From positions 6,364,151 to 6,428,150 of the forward strand of contig OY741275.1 in the NCBI GenBank assembly GCA_963514095.1: DNA of 64,000 nt, in the 5' to 3' direction. This DNA comes from Eutrigla gurnardus (taxonomy: Eukaryota > Chordata > Actinopteri > Perciformes > Triglidae). The notes beneath the pieces are model-generated. The model did no database searches and was not told the origin of the DNA. It saw only the letters and a program-made list of their open reading frames with translations. The position numbers and the translations under genes were made by a program. Shown here in pieces: positions 45,347 to 58,157 of this stretch; position 1 is the first letter of the stretch, and every line of letters begins with the position of its first letter.

Positions 45347-45618
45347 ACTCTTTGTCCAGTCATATCCTAATCGCGGCACTAACATAGCCTATACAATTAT
45401 TTGTATATTTTTGTGACTGAGTAGTGGTGCAGCCGCATCCCCACTTCCCACGGATATGCACATACAACAGCCTCATGCATTAAAAATAATTATCGGGTTG
45501 AAATCAGGCTCGGGCTCTTAATTACAGTTAATGTGTTGGGCTGGTCCGGGTTCGGACAGAACGCGCACGGGCTCGGGTCGGGTCGGGCTTGATTTTCTGG
45601 GCCCGAACTAAGCTCTAA
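45347..45618. mobile_element. hAT-type fragment nested in the Tc1 copy
   Basis: Sequence foreign to the Tc1 family, ending CGGGTCGGGTCGGGCTTGAT, then GGGCCCGAACTAAGCTCTA. The reverse complement begins TAGAGCTTAGTTCGGGCCC, a hAT-like terminus common in fish. The opposite end was not identified, so it is either truncated or replaced together with a Tc1 deletion. Confidence 0.5.
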
Positions 45619-46030
45619 TGCTGAAGCATTCAGAGTTCCTTTCACTGGAACTAAGGGGCCAAGCCCAGCTCCTGAAAAACTACCCTACACCATAATCCCC
45701 CCTCCACCCAACTTTACACGTGGCACAATGCAGTCAGACAAGTACCGTTGTCCTGGCAACCACCAAACCCAGACTCGTTGATGGAGAAGCATGATTAGTC
45801 ACTCCAGAGAACGTCTCCACTGCTCTAGAGTCCAGTGGCGCTTTGTATTGCACTTGCTGATGTATGGCTTGGATGCAGCTGATCGCCATGGAAACCCATT
45901 CCATGAAGCTCTCTACACTGTTCTTGAGCTAATCTGAAGGCCACATGAGGTTTGGAGGTGCTCCGTCATTTTACGTGGTCTACCACTTCTTGGCTGAGTT
46001 GCTGTCGTTCCCAATCGCTTCCACTTTGTT

Positions 46031-46142
46031 TTAATACCACTGACTGACTGGAATATTTAGGAGTGAGGACATTTCCCGACTGCACAGATGGCATCCTATC
46101 ACAGTACCACGCTGGAACTCACTGAACTCCTGAGAGTGACCC
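46031..46142 (-). pseudogene. Tc1-like transposase N-terminal fragment
   Basis: Reads MGHSQEFSEFQRGTVIGCHL then CSREMSSLLNIPVSQW, the first helix-turn-helix region of this Tc1 family, and then breaks. The catalytic DDE parts are deleted or frameshifted. Confidence 0.75.
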
Positions 46143-47408
46143 ATTCTTTCACAAATGTTTGTAGAAACAGTCTGCATGCCTAGGTGCTTGCTTTTATACA
46201 CCTGTGGCCATGGAAGTGATCGGACACCTGATTTCAATTATTTGGACGGATGAGTCAATACTTTTGGCAATATAGTGTATGTGTGTAAGAGCTGCTGATG
46301 TGATGTCACTGACATGTCAGAGGTCACCTGACAGCAACAAAGATGGACGGACTCTGTTTGTCCTCCTGCTCTTCTTCAAGTATAACATCACGCAGAAATG
46401 CTGCAGATCTACTGCTTCTATTCTTATTTTCTATCATCCACTGTTTCAAACGCTGATGGCCTGGTTTTAAGAAAGAGAAATATATGTTGTCTAGCATGTT
46501 ACAGACACCATTTGTTCTGATTTTCATGAAACCACAATGGCACTGATAAACACAAAAGAGGTGTGTAAAGAAAAGGACATCCACGGCTTTAAAGTCAATC
46601 ATATGAAGTCAAAATAAATAAGATAAAATATAATCAAGACTTTTCTGATTCCATGACAGTTTAGTGAAGTGTCTGAACTGTTGCTGCTCAGCTAATTTTC
46701 TCCTACCAGTGTAGCATTAAAGCATGATGGAATGAGTGAGCTGGCTATCTAGCCACTTGTCTGCTAGTTAGTTAGCTAGCTAACTTGCTTGTCAGATCCA
46801 TCATTTCAAGGTTTAAATGTATTGTCATTGTAAAATTTGCTACATCAGAAAAATAAACACAAAACCCCAAATACTATATTATAATGTGAAGGAGATGAAT
46901 TTAGGAGTCTCGCAGCCTGAGGAAGTCTGCTGGTACGGCAGCTGATTTTTGCAGGCACCTCTCGTCACCAATATCACTGATGTTCTTGGCGGTTTGAATC
47001 AGCCCCTCCCATCCGTCCTGCTGCACGTCCCATAGCCTACCAGGTTTCATTTCAATGGGGACGTCCAATCTACTTCCATTTCATGTATTTCTATGGCAGG
47101 AGACATATTTAAATGATGGTATTGTAGGTACTGACAGGGCTGAGGGGAACATAGACACGTTTCTGTGATTTTAATCTCTTTTAATACTCTTTCCCTTGTT
47201 CTGGAAGAGTGCTTTATACCGGCATCGTGGTGTTGGTGACGTAGATTGTGCATTCCAAGAGATGAGAGGTTTGACATTAAACTAAATCGTACAAACTGCA
47301 ACTTCAAATGAATCTTTTAAATGAATCTATCACCTCAACATCCTCAACGTGGATTCTCTTTATTCTTTCATCTCTGTCGTCTCAGTATCCTGTCAATCAG
47401 ATTCAACT

Positions 47409-47445
47409 GTGTGTGTGTGTGTGTTGGGGGGGGGGGGGGGGGGGG
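47409..47445. repeat. (TG)n followed by G20 run
   Basis: About eight TG units and then twenty G residues (47426-47445). Confidence 0.9.
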
Positions 47446-47646
47446 TCAGGGAGACCCTCAGGGAGACCATCTGTTTCAGCACCTTGTCTCATTGCTTGTT
47501 GTAGTGTTGACAGGACAGGAGGGGGGGCAAATGGACACATCCTCAGCTTCACTTGTCAGTAATAAAGTTCAGATAAAAGTTCTCATCTCATCTCATTGTC
47601 TACCGCTTATCCGGTTTGGGGTCGGTAAAAGTTGTTTTATTTAATT

Positions 47647-47759
<113 letters not shown>

Positions 47760-49512
47760 GACTCCAGCGTGAGCACATGTGTCAGTGCTGGTAAGCTATA
47801 AAACAGAGCTGGAGGAATGGAGACTTTATTAATTGTACTTACACCTATGTTTGTAACCTGCACTTGTGTTTTTATGTGAGCAGCCTGCACCCTGCTAATC
47901 TTTAACACGTTCATGTGTGAGTCTTAAACGCCACACAAACCTCTGCTGACAGCTGTCGGGGAGTTCAGAGTCGAGAAGCTTTTTTTGGCCCTCAAAGTCA
48001 GAGGGAGTCAAAGTTGATTACAGCATTTGCAGTATTCACAGCAATAAAAGCAGTGTCTCATTTCAGACACCACTTACTCTGAATAAAATGCAGAGCGTCA
48101 TTAGAAATAGTCCAAATAGTTTCAATAATGAATGCTATTTACTCCCACTGTTTTGACACAGACCAGAGAGACGTTTCGCTCTTGACAAGTGATGTAGTGT
48201 ATTGTACAACTGTTACTGAAGAACGTGGTATGATAACACAGAAATGACATTTCCACACAGTTTCAATCAGTCCGCAGATGTGTGTGTAAGGTCGAGGTCT
48301 GGGTGGTGGACATGACACGAGACTGCTGCTAGTGTCCTCTGTTAACAAGTACTTTTGTTGGGTTTTTCTTTTCAACTTCATAGTGATTTTAAGCCAAAGC
48401 ATGATGTTTTTACTAAACCTAACCAAGTACTTTTGTTGCCTAAACTATGTAGATCTGTAGCGTTTTTTGTTTAGTTTTGTTCATTAACCACGGGTAATTG
48501 AGTTTAATTGCTTGGGAGTTGAATAAAGTGAAAAAGTCTTCTGAAGGCAGTTGGAGCTGTTTTGGATAATCGAACAAACACTGGACTTTCACCCAGGAGA
48601 ACAGTGTTTGCGAGCGATGTGAAACTAAAAGTAACATTGATGTCACGCTGTAGCGATGCTAGAAAACGTTGCTATAGGTGGTTGCTATGTTGTTTTTCAT
48701 TGTGCCTATCAAATATGAATTAATAAAAATTGCAGACTGGGTTCATTTGGAGCCAAAACTCTCCTTGTATAACCTCAAAATATCTGCAGGCTGCTGAAGA
48801 ATATATGTATTTTGTGCTTTTGATCTTAGTGATCTTCGTAAGTGATGTAAACAAATGACTCGTAGTTTGGATCTCACACCCGTGCCGTCGTAAATGTCTC
48901 TCATAATTACTGCCACATGTCCCATATGCCTGATGCTTCCTGTCATGATGAGGGTGTCCCTCCTCCTGGACTGATCACAGCTCAGTAACACTAAATAAAA
49001 GTCACAGCAAAAGCACTTGCTCAGTCTGAATGCTGCAGGTTTTTTGGAGGCAGAGGATACATACGTGTGTGTGACATTAGTGTGTACATCAAAGCCGTTG
49101 TTAGCCATGTAGCACGATGAAGAAGGAGTGTAACTGAGAGCTTTCTGGGAAGCAGGCGTGCTGTGTGTTCCGGGGGTTTCCGCCACGCAGCCTCTGACTG
49201 AGCCGAAGTCTGAGGAAATGTCAAAACTGATGAAGACTGCAGAGCGGCGTCGGGTGTGTGTATCCGCGTGTGTGTTTATCGCCCGTTTCCAGAATACCAA
49301 AGGCATCGGGGGATGAGTGGATGCCAGTACAGCGTGTAATCAGAGCCAGACCCTGCAATCCATCAGCGCCGGGGTCCATCAGAAAAGCCCTGACATCGGT
49401 GGATGGACTTTCTCCTGATTTCACCGCAGCAGAGACCCGGTCATTAGTCAGCCTGACAGCCCTCGTTTATTCCCTGCGACGTGAAAAATAATGACTGTCT
49501 TTTTGGGTAGGA

Positions 49513-49572
49513 ACCCCCCACCCCCCCCCCACCCCCTCCCTCCTCTCCCCCACCTCCCACAGTCCTCCCCCA
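49513..49572. repeat. C-rich polypyrimidine tract
   Basis: Runs of up to ten C separated by A or T. On the minus strand this is a G-rich sequence able to form quadruplexes. Confidence 0.8.
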
Positions 49573-52423
49573 AACAGCCCACCAAAGAAACTAGAAGTCA
49601 CACAGACAAGCTCAATTTGGATGACAGTTTTCCCTTGTTATCCCCATAGAGTAATTCCTCCAGACTGAACTCGTTCGTCAGATGCGTCTGGATATTTTCC
49701 TTCCCTCATTAACATGAAGCAGAACTAAGGACAGGATCCTAAAATGTCCTAAAATAAAAGACCGCTTTGAGGCTTCACATGTCCAAATAAAAACCATCAG
49801 AGATTGCGTTCCCAGCCTGTTCTCATTTGCAGGGTGTCAAATACCGGCGTTTTGTCACACCCACGGTGTCTGATAGGACGCACAGGGAACCCGTTAGCAT
49901 GTTTTTGAGACACAACAGGCTTTCAAGCCTACAATGTTAAACCCATCCATGTCATTAAAGGTTGAGCAGGTGATTCTATTTAGAAACACTTTCTGTTATA
50001 TTACTTGAAATCCTCGTAACACACCGATAGTAATGAATAAATGTCAACAAAGAAAAATGTCATCTGTGGACGTAACACTGTAAAAACTGTAAAAACCTCG
50101 TCCAATCAAACATGTTGGGCCGGAGAAAATTATTGGACAGACTGCCTGTCTGTCAATGCTTACTTCCTGATTGCACTTTGTCGGAGCACTCGTTTGATGT
50201 TTTGGGGGAGTGGCTTTGAACAGAGGTCTGAGCGAAGGGGGCGGGACTTTTTCGGTTCAGCAATGCATTCAAAGTCTCCGTGGTTTTTCCGAATGACGTA
50301 CTCCTTTAAAGATTATTAGACATACTTATTTTAATCCCAACTATGATGTTTCTCCTAAACCTTACCAAGCGATTTTGTTGGTGTAACCTAAGCAAGTGTT
50401 TCCGCCTGAATTCACAACATTAAGCCTTTAGTGTTTACTGTGATCATAGAGGAGCGTCAGTGAATCAAGGAATACAAGGTGTTTTTGATTGTAATTAGTG
50501 AAAAAATCTGCCAATGGATGAAATGAAAATTAGCTTTGTAAGATTTCTTGGTATAAAATGTAATATTTACTCCTTTCAAAATGAAAAGAAAAAGTAATTG
50601 TGAGCTTATTAGGAAGGACTGTGATATTAAGCCTGTAATATTCAAATGATGCATTGTCTACAAACAAGTCCCTATATGTCACTGAAATATTCCTTGTTAG
50701 GTGATCATGTCTTATATTAAGTGTTAGGAGATTCATGTTTTTGCAGATCAGCTGATCAAATCAGTTCAGCCAGTAAAATCACCAAAACATGTATTTCATG
50801 TCTGAAAATGTTCACCATTTTTGATTGATCTGCCACCTGAGCTGCACTGGAATGCAAAACCTGCCGCGTGTACCAACAGTAAAAGAGGGAGATTTACTAT
50901 ATAATCATTCTAAAAAAGATGTTTATGTTCCTGGACTTAATATACTCTGGACTGTACGTGAGGCGCAGCTTCAGATGAACTTTAGACACAGAAAAAACCT
51001 GCAGCAATAAATGATTTAGCCTTTAAAGACCAGCGACGCGGGCCAAAGTCAATCCTGATCTGCAAATGTGACCTTGTTATCCAGTTAGCTGTGTGTGTGT
51101 GTGTGTGTGTTTTCACATATCGCCTGCTTCCCCTTCAACCTGATGACTGATTAAGAGTCAGAACACTGAATAAACTGTCTGCCCAAATATCGGTGGGTGT
51201 GTACAAATATGTGTGTGTGTTCTCAGCAGCCACTAAAAACAGCCGCAACATTATAACACCTCATTTACTCTCATTTAGATGCAGGAAAGAGCGAAGGAGA
51301 GGTTGATGGTATTTGCTCTACGTGCAGATGTGAAACAGGAAGCTGCTTTCAAATAAACACATCTGAGAAAATTACACCCAAAATAAAATAGCAGCTTCAA
51401 TATTACGACTTTTTCCTGTTTTGGAGGAGGCATTTTATGCCTTTGCCATTTGATGTAACAGGCAGAAGCTGTAAGGACGAGACAGATGGATGGTGATGGT
51501 TATGAAACGGGTCCCTCTGCTCTGTTTTCCCACAGCAATCACAAAGGGTTCATCTGGTTTTCTGACCACAAGGAGCGACAGCCACCACATCCACAGCCCG
51601 GCGAGCTGGAAGAGATTCTCCTCTTTAAGTGGAGACAAAAAGGACTTCATCTGATTCTGACTTCAATGGGAGTCAAACCCCAAACCTCCCAGTATCAGAG
51701 GGGACGGTAACCATAAAGCTATCAGTTATTACTATATTACAGTTATTGTCATTCAATTTTACTGCTGTGTACTCACTCAAGCTGCTTGCACACCGGGTGG
51801 CCTTCAGGCGTCCAGATGCTTCTGCAAGGATGCCACTTGTTGAGATAAACAGCAGGGTTGTGTGGAGCAGCATCGGGACCCAAGGACGAGGCTCATTTTA
51901 TTTAAAGCCTGGAGACAATCTTTTATATGATTACTGTCAAATAAAATTGATTCATATAGAGTTGTGTATATATGTGCTAAAGCATGAATGCAACAAACAT
52001 ATTCTGTCCATTTGAACAGCTATTCTCCGTATTAAAAACACAATTTTATATTACTATCGTGTCATTTACAGTTACAACCACAATTGTAAACATGCAACTA
52101 ATATGATATGATATGTTTCATGTAGTAAACTGATACTTATAAAGGATAACACAACTATTTTTCCACATTCCTTTTTTTCAGGTCGCTCAGAACAACTTTC
52201 TAACTAATGTATTTCAATTGTGAGTTTCTTTCGGACTGCACTTGTCAGTTGGAAAGGCATTATGCTACAAAATAAATGTCAGGCAACAACGCTTTGGTAC
52301 AAACAATCTCCAACATCGGTCTCGTGGTTCGAAGTCTTACATTTTCTTTTGTCATACACATACAGATATACTGGGAATCATTTAAGTCCTATTTTAGGAT
52401 CTGTGGGCTGCTGTGAAACCCTT

Positions 52424-52512
52424 TGACATGCAGACAGTAGGAACTGTGGACAGAAGCACCAACCTTGTGGTTAAAGAATAACCGCCCTACCCACTGAGCT
52501 AGAGCAACCCCC
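52424..52512 (-). mobile_element. tRNA-derived SINE head (truncated)
   Basis: The minus strand reads GGGGGTTGCTCTAGCTCAGT GGGTAGGGCGG, with an A-box-like TAGCTCAGTGGG (52490-52501) and a B-box-like GGTTGGTGCTTCTGTCC (52448-52464). The spacing fits a polymerase III promoter. The 3' part is not recognisable. Confidence 0.65.
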
Positions 52513-52563
52513 ATCTGATCCATGCGACTCCCAACCCGCCCAGCAGAAGAAGCATTTCTCAAC

Positions 52564-53160
52564 AAAGAGGACCTATTATGTTTTCCACTCCTTCCCTTCA
52601 GTGTGTTATATGGTTTACATGTAAATGTTCTCCTGAGGGTCAAAGCCTAAAGTCCAAGTCCAAAGAGAGTACCTCTCCCCTACAGACACTCTGATCCTGA
52701 ACTGATTCAAACGCCTCAATTGAAATCTCGCCTTTTCTTCTGTAAAGTGGTGATGTCATCAATATCTGTCCAGCCGCTAGTTTGTCCCGCCCTCAAACAA
52801 AGCTAGAGAGGAGCCGAGCTGAGCTCCATGTGGAGAATGGACTTCTAAAGGAAGAGGAGCTGAAGAAAAAGTGGCTAAAATTAATTTTTATCACTCTTCC
52901 TCAGCAGAACAACTACGTTTTTTTGTGGTTACGGTTTTTTGGTTAACCAGTCACCACAGAGTGAGCCAGCTGACCCAATCAGAGCAGACTGGGCTTTTTG
53001 GCAGGGAGGGGCAGGAGGTCATTTCAGAGAGAGGCTGACGAGAGCTGCTGCAGTACAGCAGGGTGGAAAAACAAAGCATTCTTTGAGCATTAAAGCATGT
53101 AAACATGTTCTAGAAGCTGAAATACAAGGATGCAGAAAAGAAGCATAATTGGTCCTCTTT
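52564..53160. mobile_element. 597-bp non-autonomous DNA transposon (MITE)
   Basis: Inverted ends AAAGAGGACCTATTATG (52564-52580) and CATAATTGGTCCTCTTT (53144-53160), 16 of 17 matching. The interior, with GTCACCACAGAGTGAGCCAG and GACCCAATCAGAGCAG, belongs to a repeat I recognise as widespread in teleosts. There is no coding capacity. The right flank is TTAA-like (CTTTAA), but the left flank does not match, so the target duplication is unresolved. Confidence 0.8.
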
Positions 53161-54127
53161 AATACTACGTCACTATAACTGACCTTTGCACAGATGGATG
53201 CTTTTAATCAGTTTACACCACAAAAGCAATCAGATTTGTGAGCCGGCCAACAGAGACCCACATGAACTGTGTGGCGAAGTATAAATGAATAAAATCCACA
53301 GTCCACATTTAAAAGGAGGAGGAATTAAAAACACATTAAGAGATGATGTAATTCCCACTCAACATTATGTTTCTTTGTGACTGGGTTCAAGCCACTGTGA
53401 AAAAAAAACACACTTTCTGCAGATAAAAGAACCTGTTGAACCCCTGGAGGGCCTTTAATGTGAAACATCTGCCGAAAGGGCCACAATTAATTAGTGAGTG
53501 AGAAGAAAAGCTCCTGTCAGAGCGTTGTACTGATGGAATCGATGAAATGTGCATTATCCTGAATTCAGCGAGAGGAACATGGAGGCAGATTTGAGTTTGC
53601 AGCATCAACAGCAATTTACACCACAGCTGATGAGAAAACAGAGGGACCAAGATGTTGCCTTCAAATACAGATTACTAAAATGATACTGACACAAACCTCT
53701 GCTGCCGGCTAATTAATGCTCTGTTTGGTTGGGGGGTACCACACCATTAGTGTTTACACCTCACATCTGTACATTTATGTCCTGTCTGTGTGTGTGTGTG
53801 TGTGTAAGGAAGAGACGCCACACAATGCACATTTGCAAGTGTATGTTTTAGTGGCCTTGTACGGCTGGGCTCACATGTGTAATAGATGTGTAATATCAGC
53901 TCCGAGGCCTCATCGCCGCTGTCAGCGCGTCAGATCTTCAGCGTGTGTGACGGAGGATTGTTTTACTGCCGTCCTGCAGCTGGAACCCCCGCCGTCTCTC
54001 TGCCCACGCAGCTGCACATTTCCGTCCTCACATCCACGGCGAAATAACCAAAGGTGTGTTTGTGTGCATGTATGCAGGAGCATATGTGGAGTGTCTGAAT
54101 GTCTCAGGGGTCTGGAGGGATTCCTGT

Positions 54128-54152
54128 GGGGGGGGGGGGGGGGGGGGGGGGG
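54128..54152. repeat. G25 homopolymer run
   Basis: Twenty-five consecutive G residues. Confidence 0.9.
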
Positions 54153-54639
54153 CTTTTCTAATTAGGGTCTGGAAAATTGGCAGATACGATAAGATGATCA
54201 TTTTCACATTAAAGGGCAAGAGAGAGAGCCTGACTCAGGACTCACAGGAGATTTTATTTGGGTCACCAAATAAGTTTGCAGGATTTCTTCCCAAATCTTT
54301 TATCGGCAGTACTCATTTGAGCCACATGAGGGAGGCTGAATGTTCGTATTGGTCTGATAATTGCTTATGTGGCCCGTCGCCGCCGTGGCGTGCACTTGGC
54401 CCCGTCTAACTGTGAGCAGCAGATCTAGAGAATCTATATAACACCGACAACGCCACCTTAGGACTTTCACCTAAAGAGTATACTCCTTTAACTTTAATAT
54501 CTCAGAGAGGGTTCCCCAAAAACATCCCATACACAGGTCCGCACACAAATGAATACAGGCTCTAAAAGTTAGCTCTAAAACATTTATATAGTTCTTTTCT
54601 TTAATGTCAGACAAAATATGGTGTTCCACTTACACCCAT

Positions 54640-55700
54640 CCGTAGCGGTCCAGCTAAGAGGAAGGGGGCCGATAAACAGCTAGCTCCAGCAGAGGTCTGC
54701 TCTTAAATAAACTAAAAAAAACAAAGAAACAAATCAACTGGAAACTCAAACGAGAAAACCAAGATAAACCATGCAACATATATATATTTAGCAGGTCCTT
54801 CACTGTCACTGCTGCAGTATTTTCCCCTCTACCCCCCACAGACAACTCACGGTCTGATCTGAGCGGACAAGATTGAACTCCAGTCGCTTCAAAGCTTGTC
54901 TATGCGACAAGAGCAGCGCGACTGGTTACGCTAAGTACGCAGAGCAACGCGACTGGTTACAACTAAACAGAGCAACGCTAATTAAACAAAGCGAGGCTAA
55001 TAAAACAGAGGCTAACTAAACAAAGCAAGGCTTATAAAACAGAGGCTAAATACACAGAGCAAGGTTAGTAAAAGGAGAGGCTAGGCATTGAAGGCAAGAG
55101 TTTGGAGGCAAGAGTTTGGAGGCAAGAGTTTGGAGGCAAGACAGGGCACACAGCAGCCCAACGCCAGACAAGCTTCAAAAACAAAAGCAATCATTAGTGA
55201 CAACACCTAAACACACTAGCAGACAACAATAGCATTTAGCTCATAGCACGGGTTACCTGCGTCGAGCCCGCATCAGCGCTTATAGCCGTTAGCAGCTACG
55301 GCGGCAGCAGCGGCAGCTAACCGGACAGGGGGACACACACACCCACACCATCCCGGCCCACCGCGCCAACCTACAACAAAGGACCGTCAGCGCAGCATCT
55401 TATTACCTCGTCACGTCATGAGACTGCGCTACATACCTGCGGAAAACCGCACAGACGCCGGGATACGATGGCTCGGCAGAGATGCCAACACGCAGCACCC
55501 GCTTCAGCAGAAGAGAGAGAGAGACTAAATAACTGGGGGGTATATAAACCACCCCGCATTAGCAGCCGAGACCGCGGCGGCACTACAGGTGCCGGAAAGG
55601 GGCGTGTCACACCTGCCGCGATCGTCATACCCGTCGCAAAACAGACTAACGAGGACACCAAAGAACCGAAATGAATAGATACCATATATCATCCGGTTAC
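54640..55700. promoter_or_regulatory. CpG-rich block with TATA box; possible promoter or LTR-like sequence
   Basis: GC- and CpG-rich relative to its surroundings. TATATAAA at 55541-55548 fits a TATA box on the plus strand and also reads TTTATATA on the minus strand. On the minus strand TTCCGCAGGTATGT (about 55431-55444) is a good splice donor. The left part has repeated AGAGCAACGCGACTGGTTAC-like units (54900-55080) and a 14-bp tandem AGGCAAGAGTTTGG (55092-55140). A solo LTR was considered, but no convincing TG...CA ends with a target duplication were found. Confidence 0.35.
55092..55140. repeat. 14-bp tandem repeat, 3.5 copies
   Basis: Unit AGGCAAGAGTTTGG. Confidence 0.9.
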
Positions 55701-57839
55701 ACATAGCATTGAATTATGAACGGCTAGCATACATGCTTTGTTTAACTGATTAGAGGAGAAGAAAAAGATGCAAGCCTGTTAACTCTGCCTGAACGGCCGC
55801 GTATTCAGTTTCATTTCTAAAGTATTTAAAAATCATGTAGGCTATGCAGGTTTTTAATAACATGCAAAAAAGTTGTGATTCAAATTCAAATTCAAACTTA
55901 CATCTCTTCTAAATGGCTGATTGTGCTATGCAAGAGCATATAATTTTTTGTTGAAATTATCAGATGGTGTTAGAAAAAAAGTTTGAGAAATATGAATAAG
56001 AAAAATGAGAAAAAGTGTAAAATAAATTAATTGATGCATGTGACTTTTGATCTAGCCATGTGTCACAATTACAGGGGGAAACGAGTCAAATAAATGAATT
56101 TGTATCTTATAATTACAGGGACAATATCCATTTTTGCGTGTGGTGGGACTAAGCCTCCACATGTGTGTGTTTATGCATGTGTGTAAGGAAGCGTTCTGAT
56201 GTGTGTGTGCTCCCCAGCTGCAGTCCAGGCCAAGAGGATCCGGCCCAGATTGATGTTGGGTCAAATCCTGCCGCTGCAGCGAACACGCTAACAAGCCCGA
56301 AGACTCGCCACTGTCACCAGTCGCTGTGTACGCGCTGCAAACAACACGCTGACGTGCACCGGGGAAGGTGGTCAAATCTGCATGTTTACGGTAAAAATAG
56401 TAGCTTTGTTGTCGAAACCTAACCGGGTAGTTTTGTTGTGTTCAACTTTGCAACGTTAACCACGTTTGTCTGTTCAAAAGTGTGTAATCCTGGAGATTGC
56501 TGTTTTATTTTGAGTTTAGTTTCAGCTTTGGGTTGAGTTCCTCCCTGGTGTCTACGTTTTATCCCTGTGTTCCTTATAGCATACTTTGTTCTCTCTCGTT
56601 GGTGTTTCTTTCTTTGTCCCCCTCTTTTGTTCTAGTGGGTTTTGTCTTTTTTGTAAAAGTTTTAGTCATTAAAGCGTGTTTAACTTTACCTGCCTGCCTC
56701 CATGTCTGCAGTTGTTGGTATTCCACAGCCGTGACACTTCCCCTCACGAAGGTAACGGAGAGTGCAGTTTGGTTGCATGGGAACGTGCGTTTGCAGGAGA
56801 TTGGGTTGCTTTGCACACATACTGTATGTCATTTCCAAGAGCCTTCTCAAAAGTTCTGTTCTTCATTCACACATCAGCACAACCCTGATTTATTATATAT
56901 GTTTGGAGCTTTTCCGAAGTAGAATCACAGTCTATCATCAAAGCATCGCCGGCTGCTATGTAGGATTTTGGTAGGGATTTGATCAAATATGTAAATAATT
57001 GTCTTATTTTGAAATGCACAGCAGCAACAGAAAAAAAAAATGCATATTTGACGCAGTTGTTTGCCATCTACATAAAAAGCACAGAGATGTGTAGAAAGTG
57101 TGATGACCAGAAGAGCCAACAAGCGATCAAAGATGTCAAATTCTGAAGTTATTTTTGAGTCCAGCAGTGCGGCACTTTGGCTGCGGCCCCACATCCGAAG
57201 ACATGAAAGGACCTGAGTAATGCTGCGCTGCCATGAGAGGCGACACGAGCCCTTCCCAGCAGCAGACATGTTTACGAGCAGATACATGATTAAGAAGAGA
57301 TGGTGTGACGCCTCGCCTGTGAAATTAGAGGTCGTCCACCGAGAACCTCCTCTCATTTGTGCTCCTCTTCTGCTCCGAGCGCGTTCCCACTGCAGAGCTC
57401 CGAGTCCCTGTCACACTCTTTTTGATTTGCCCTGAAGGATTGTTGCACGGCAACTATTTTAGGAAGCGAGCAAAGCCAGTGATTAAACAACAAACATCTG
57501 ATAATGAGTGCTTAACGACTCACAGGAACAGCATCCGGCACCGCCTTTATATTTTTATAGCAAAATGCTGCAACATCACATTTTTCAGGTACATTAACAA
57601 CAATGTGACATAAAGATATTATTTTTAGCAATCTGGCTTCAATTTTTAGATTCCGAACACAACAAACATATATTGCATCCGTCATTAAGAACAATGTAAG
57701 TGAGTGTTTTAGGGAAATAATTCAGGTTTGTCTCTCTCCAAGACTTCCTCTTTAAACGACTGCAAACCTACAGCTGTTCACATGCTTTGTTTGTACCAGA
57801 TACAAAGCTCGTCCACTCGGACGGAGACAGTCACCATCT

Positions 57840-57946
57840 TTAATACATACGTATAGTTATATGTGTACATATTGTACACATAAAGCCGGACTGAAATTGC
57901 TTGTATGTGTTTACACTCACTTGGCAATAAAACTGATTCTGATCAT
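57840..57946 (+). mobile_element. Rex/CR1-like LINE tail
   Basis: Ends CTTGGCAATAAAACTGATTC TGATC, the typical 3' end of truncated teleost Rex1/CR1 insertions. The upstream coding part is absent. Confidence 0.55.
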
Positions 57947-58106
57947 TAGCACAAACACAACACTGTCAGCACTTGGTTTTTCAGTTCGAGTCTGCAAAAA
58001 TCTATGTGCAATACATATTAACTTCTTATACTGCACTGTAATTTCTATTCCTTCGATATTCTTGTTTTTATTTATTTTTATTTTATTTGCGTTTTTGCAA
58101 GTTTGA

Positions 58107-58157
58107 ATTGCCTTGTTGTTGAAAGGTGCAATACACTAAAAAATAAAATAAAATACA
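58107..58157 (+). mobile_element. LINE tail fragment
   Basis: GCCTTGTTGTTGAAAGGTGC AATACACTAAAAAATAAAAT resembles a degenerate LINE 3' end with an A-rich tail. Confidence 0.3.

Larger units (their letters stand above)
45085..46277 (-). mobile_element. Degenerate Tc1-like transposon (second family) with nested insertion
   Basis: Ends CACTATATTGCCAAAAGTAT on both sides in inverted orientation, flanked by TA at 45083-45084 and 46278-46279. The inverted repeats are about 27 bp with a mismatch. The transposase lies on the minus strand. Its N-terminus is legible (MGHSQEFSEFQRGTVIGCHL, SREMSSLLNIP at 46142-46031), and fragments of later parts are seen at DNA level (for example the region around 45630-45850). 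Internal deletions and a foreign insert at about 45347-45618 destroy the gene. This family differs from the intact Tc1 at 9037. Confidence 0.9.

Noticed and set aside
47575..47625. CTACCGCTTATCCGG phrase as a gene-linked motif
   Set aside because: It is a common phrase of fish dispersed repeats; the fragment is too short to annotate as an element.
48743..49306. 187-codon minus-strand open frame
   Set aside because: No recognisable domain or exon signals; probably fortuitous.
54608..55700. Solo LTR reading of the CpG-rich block
   Set aside because: Candidate TG...CA ends lack a matching target duplication, so the block was left as promoter-like.
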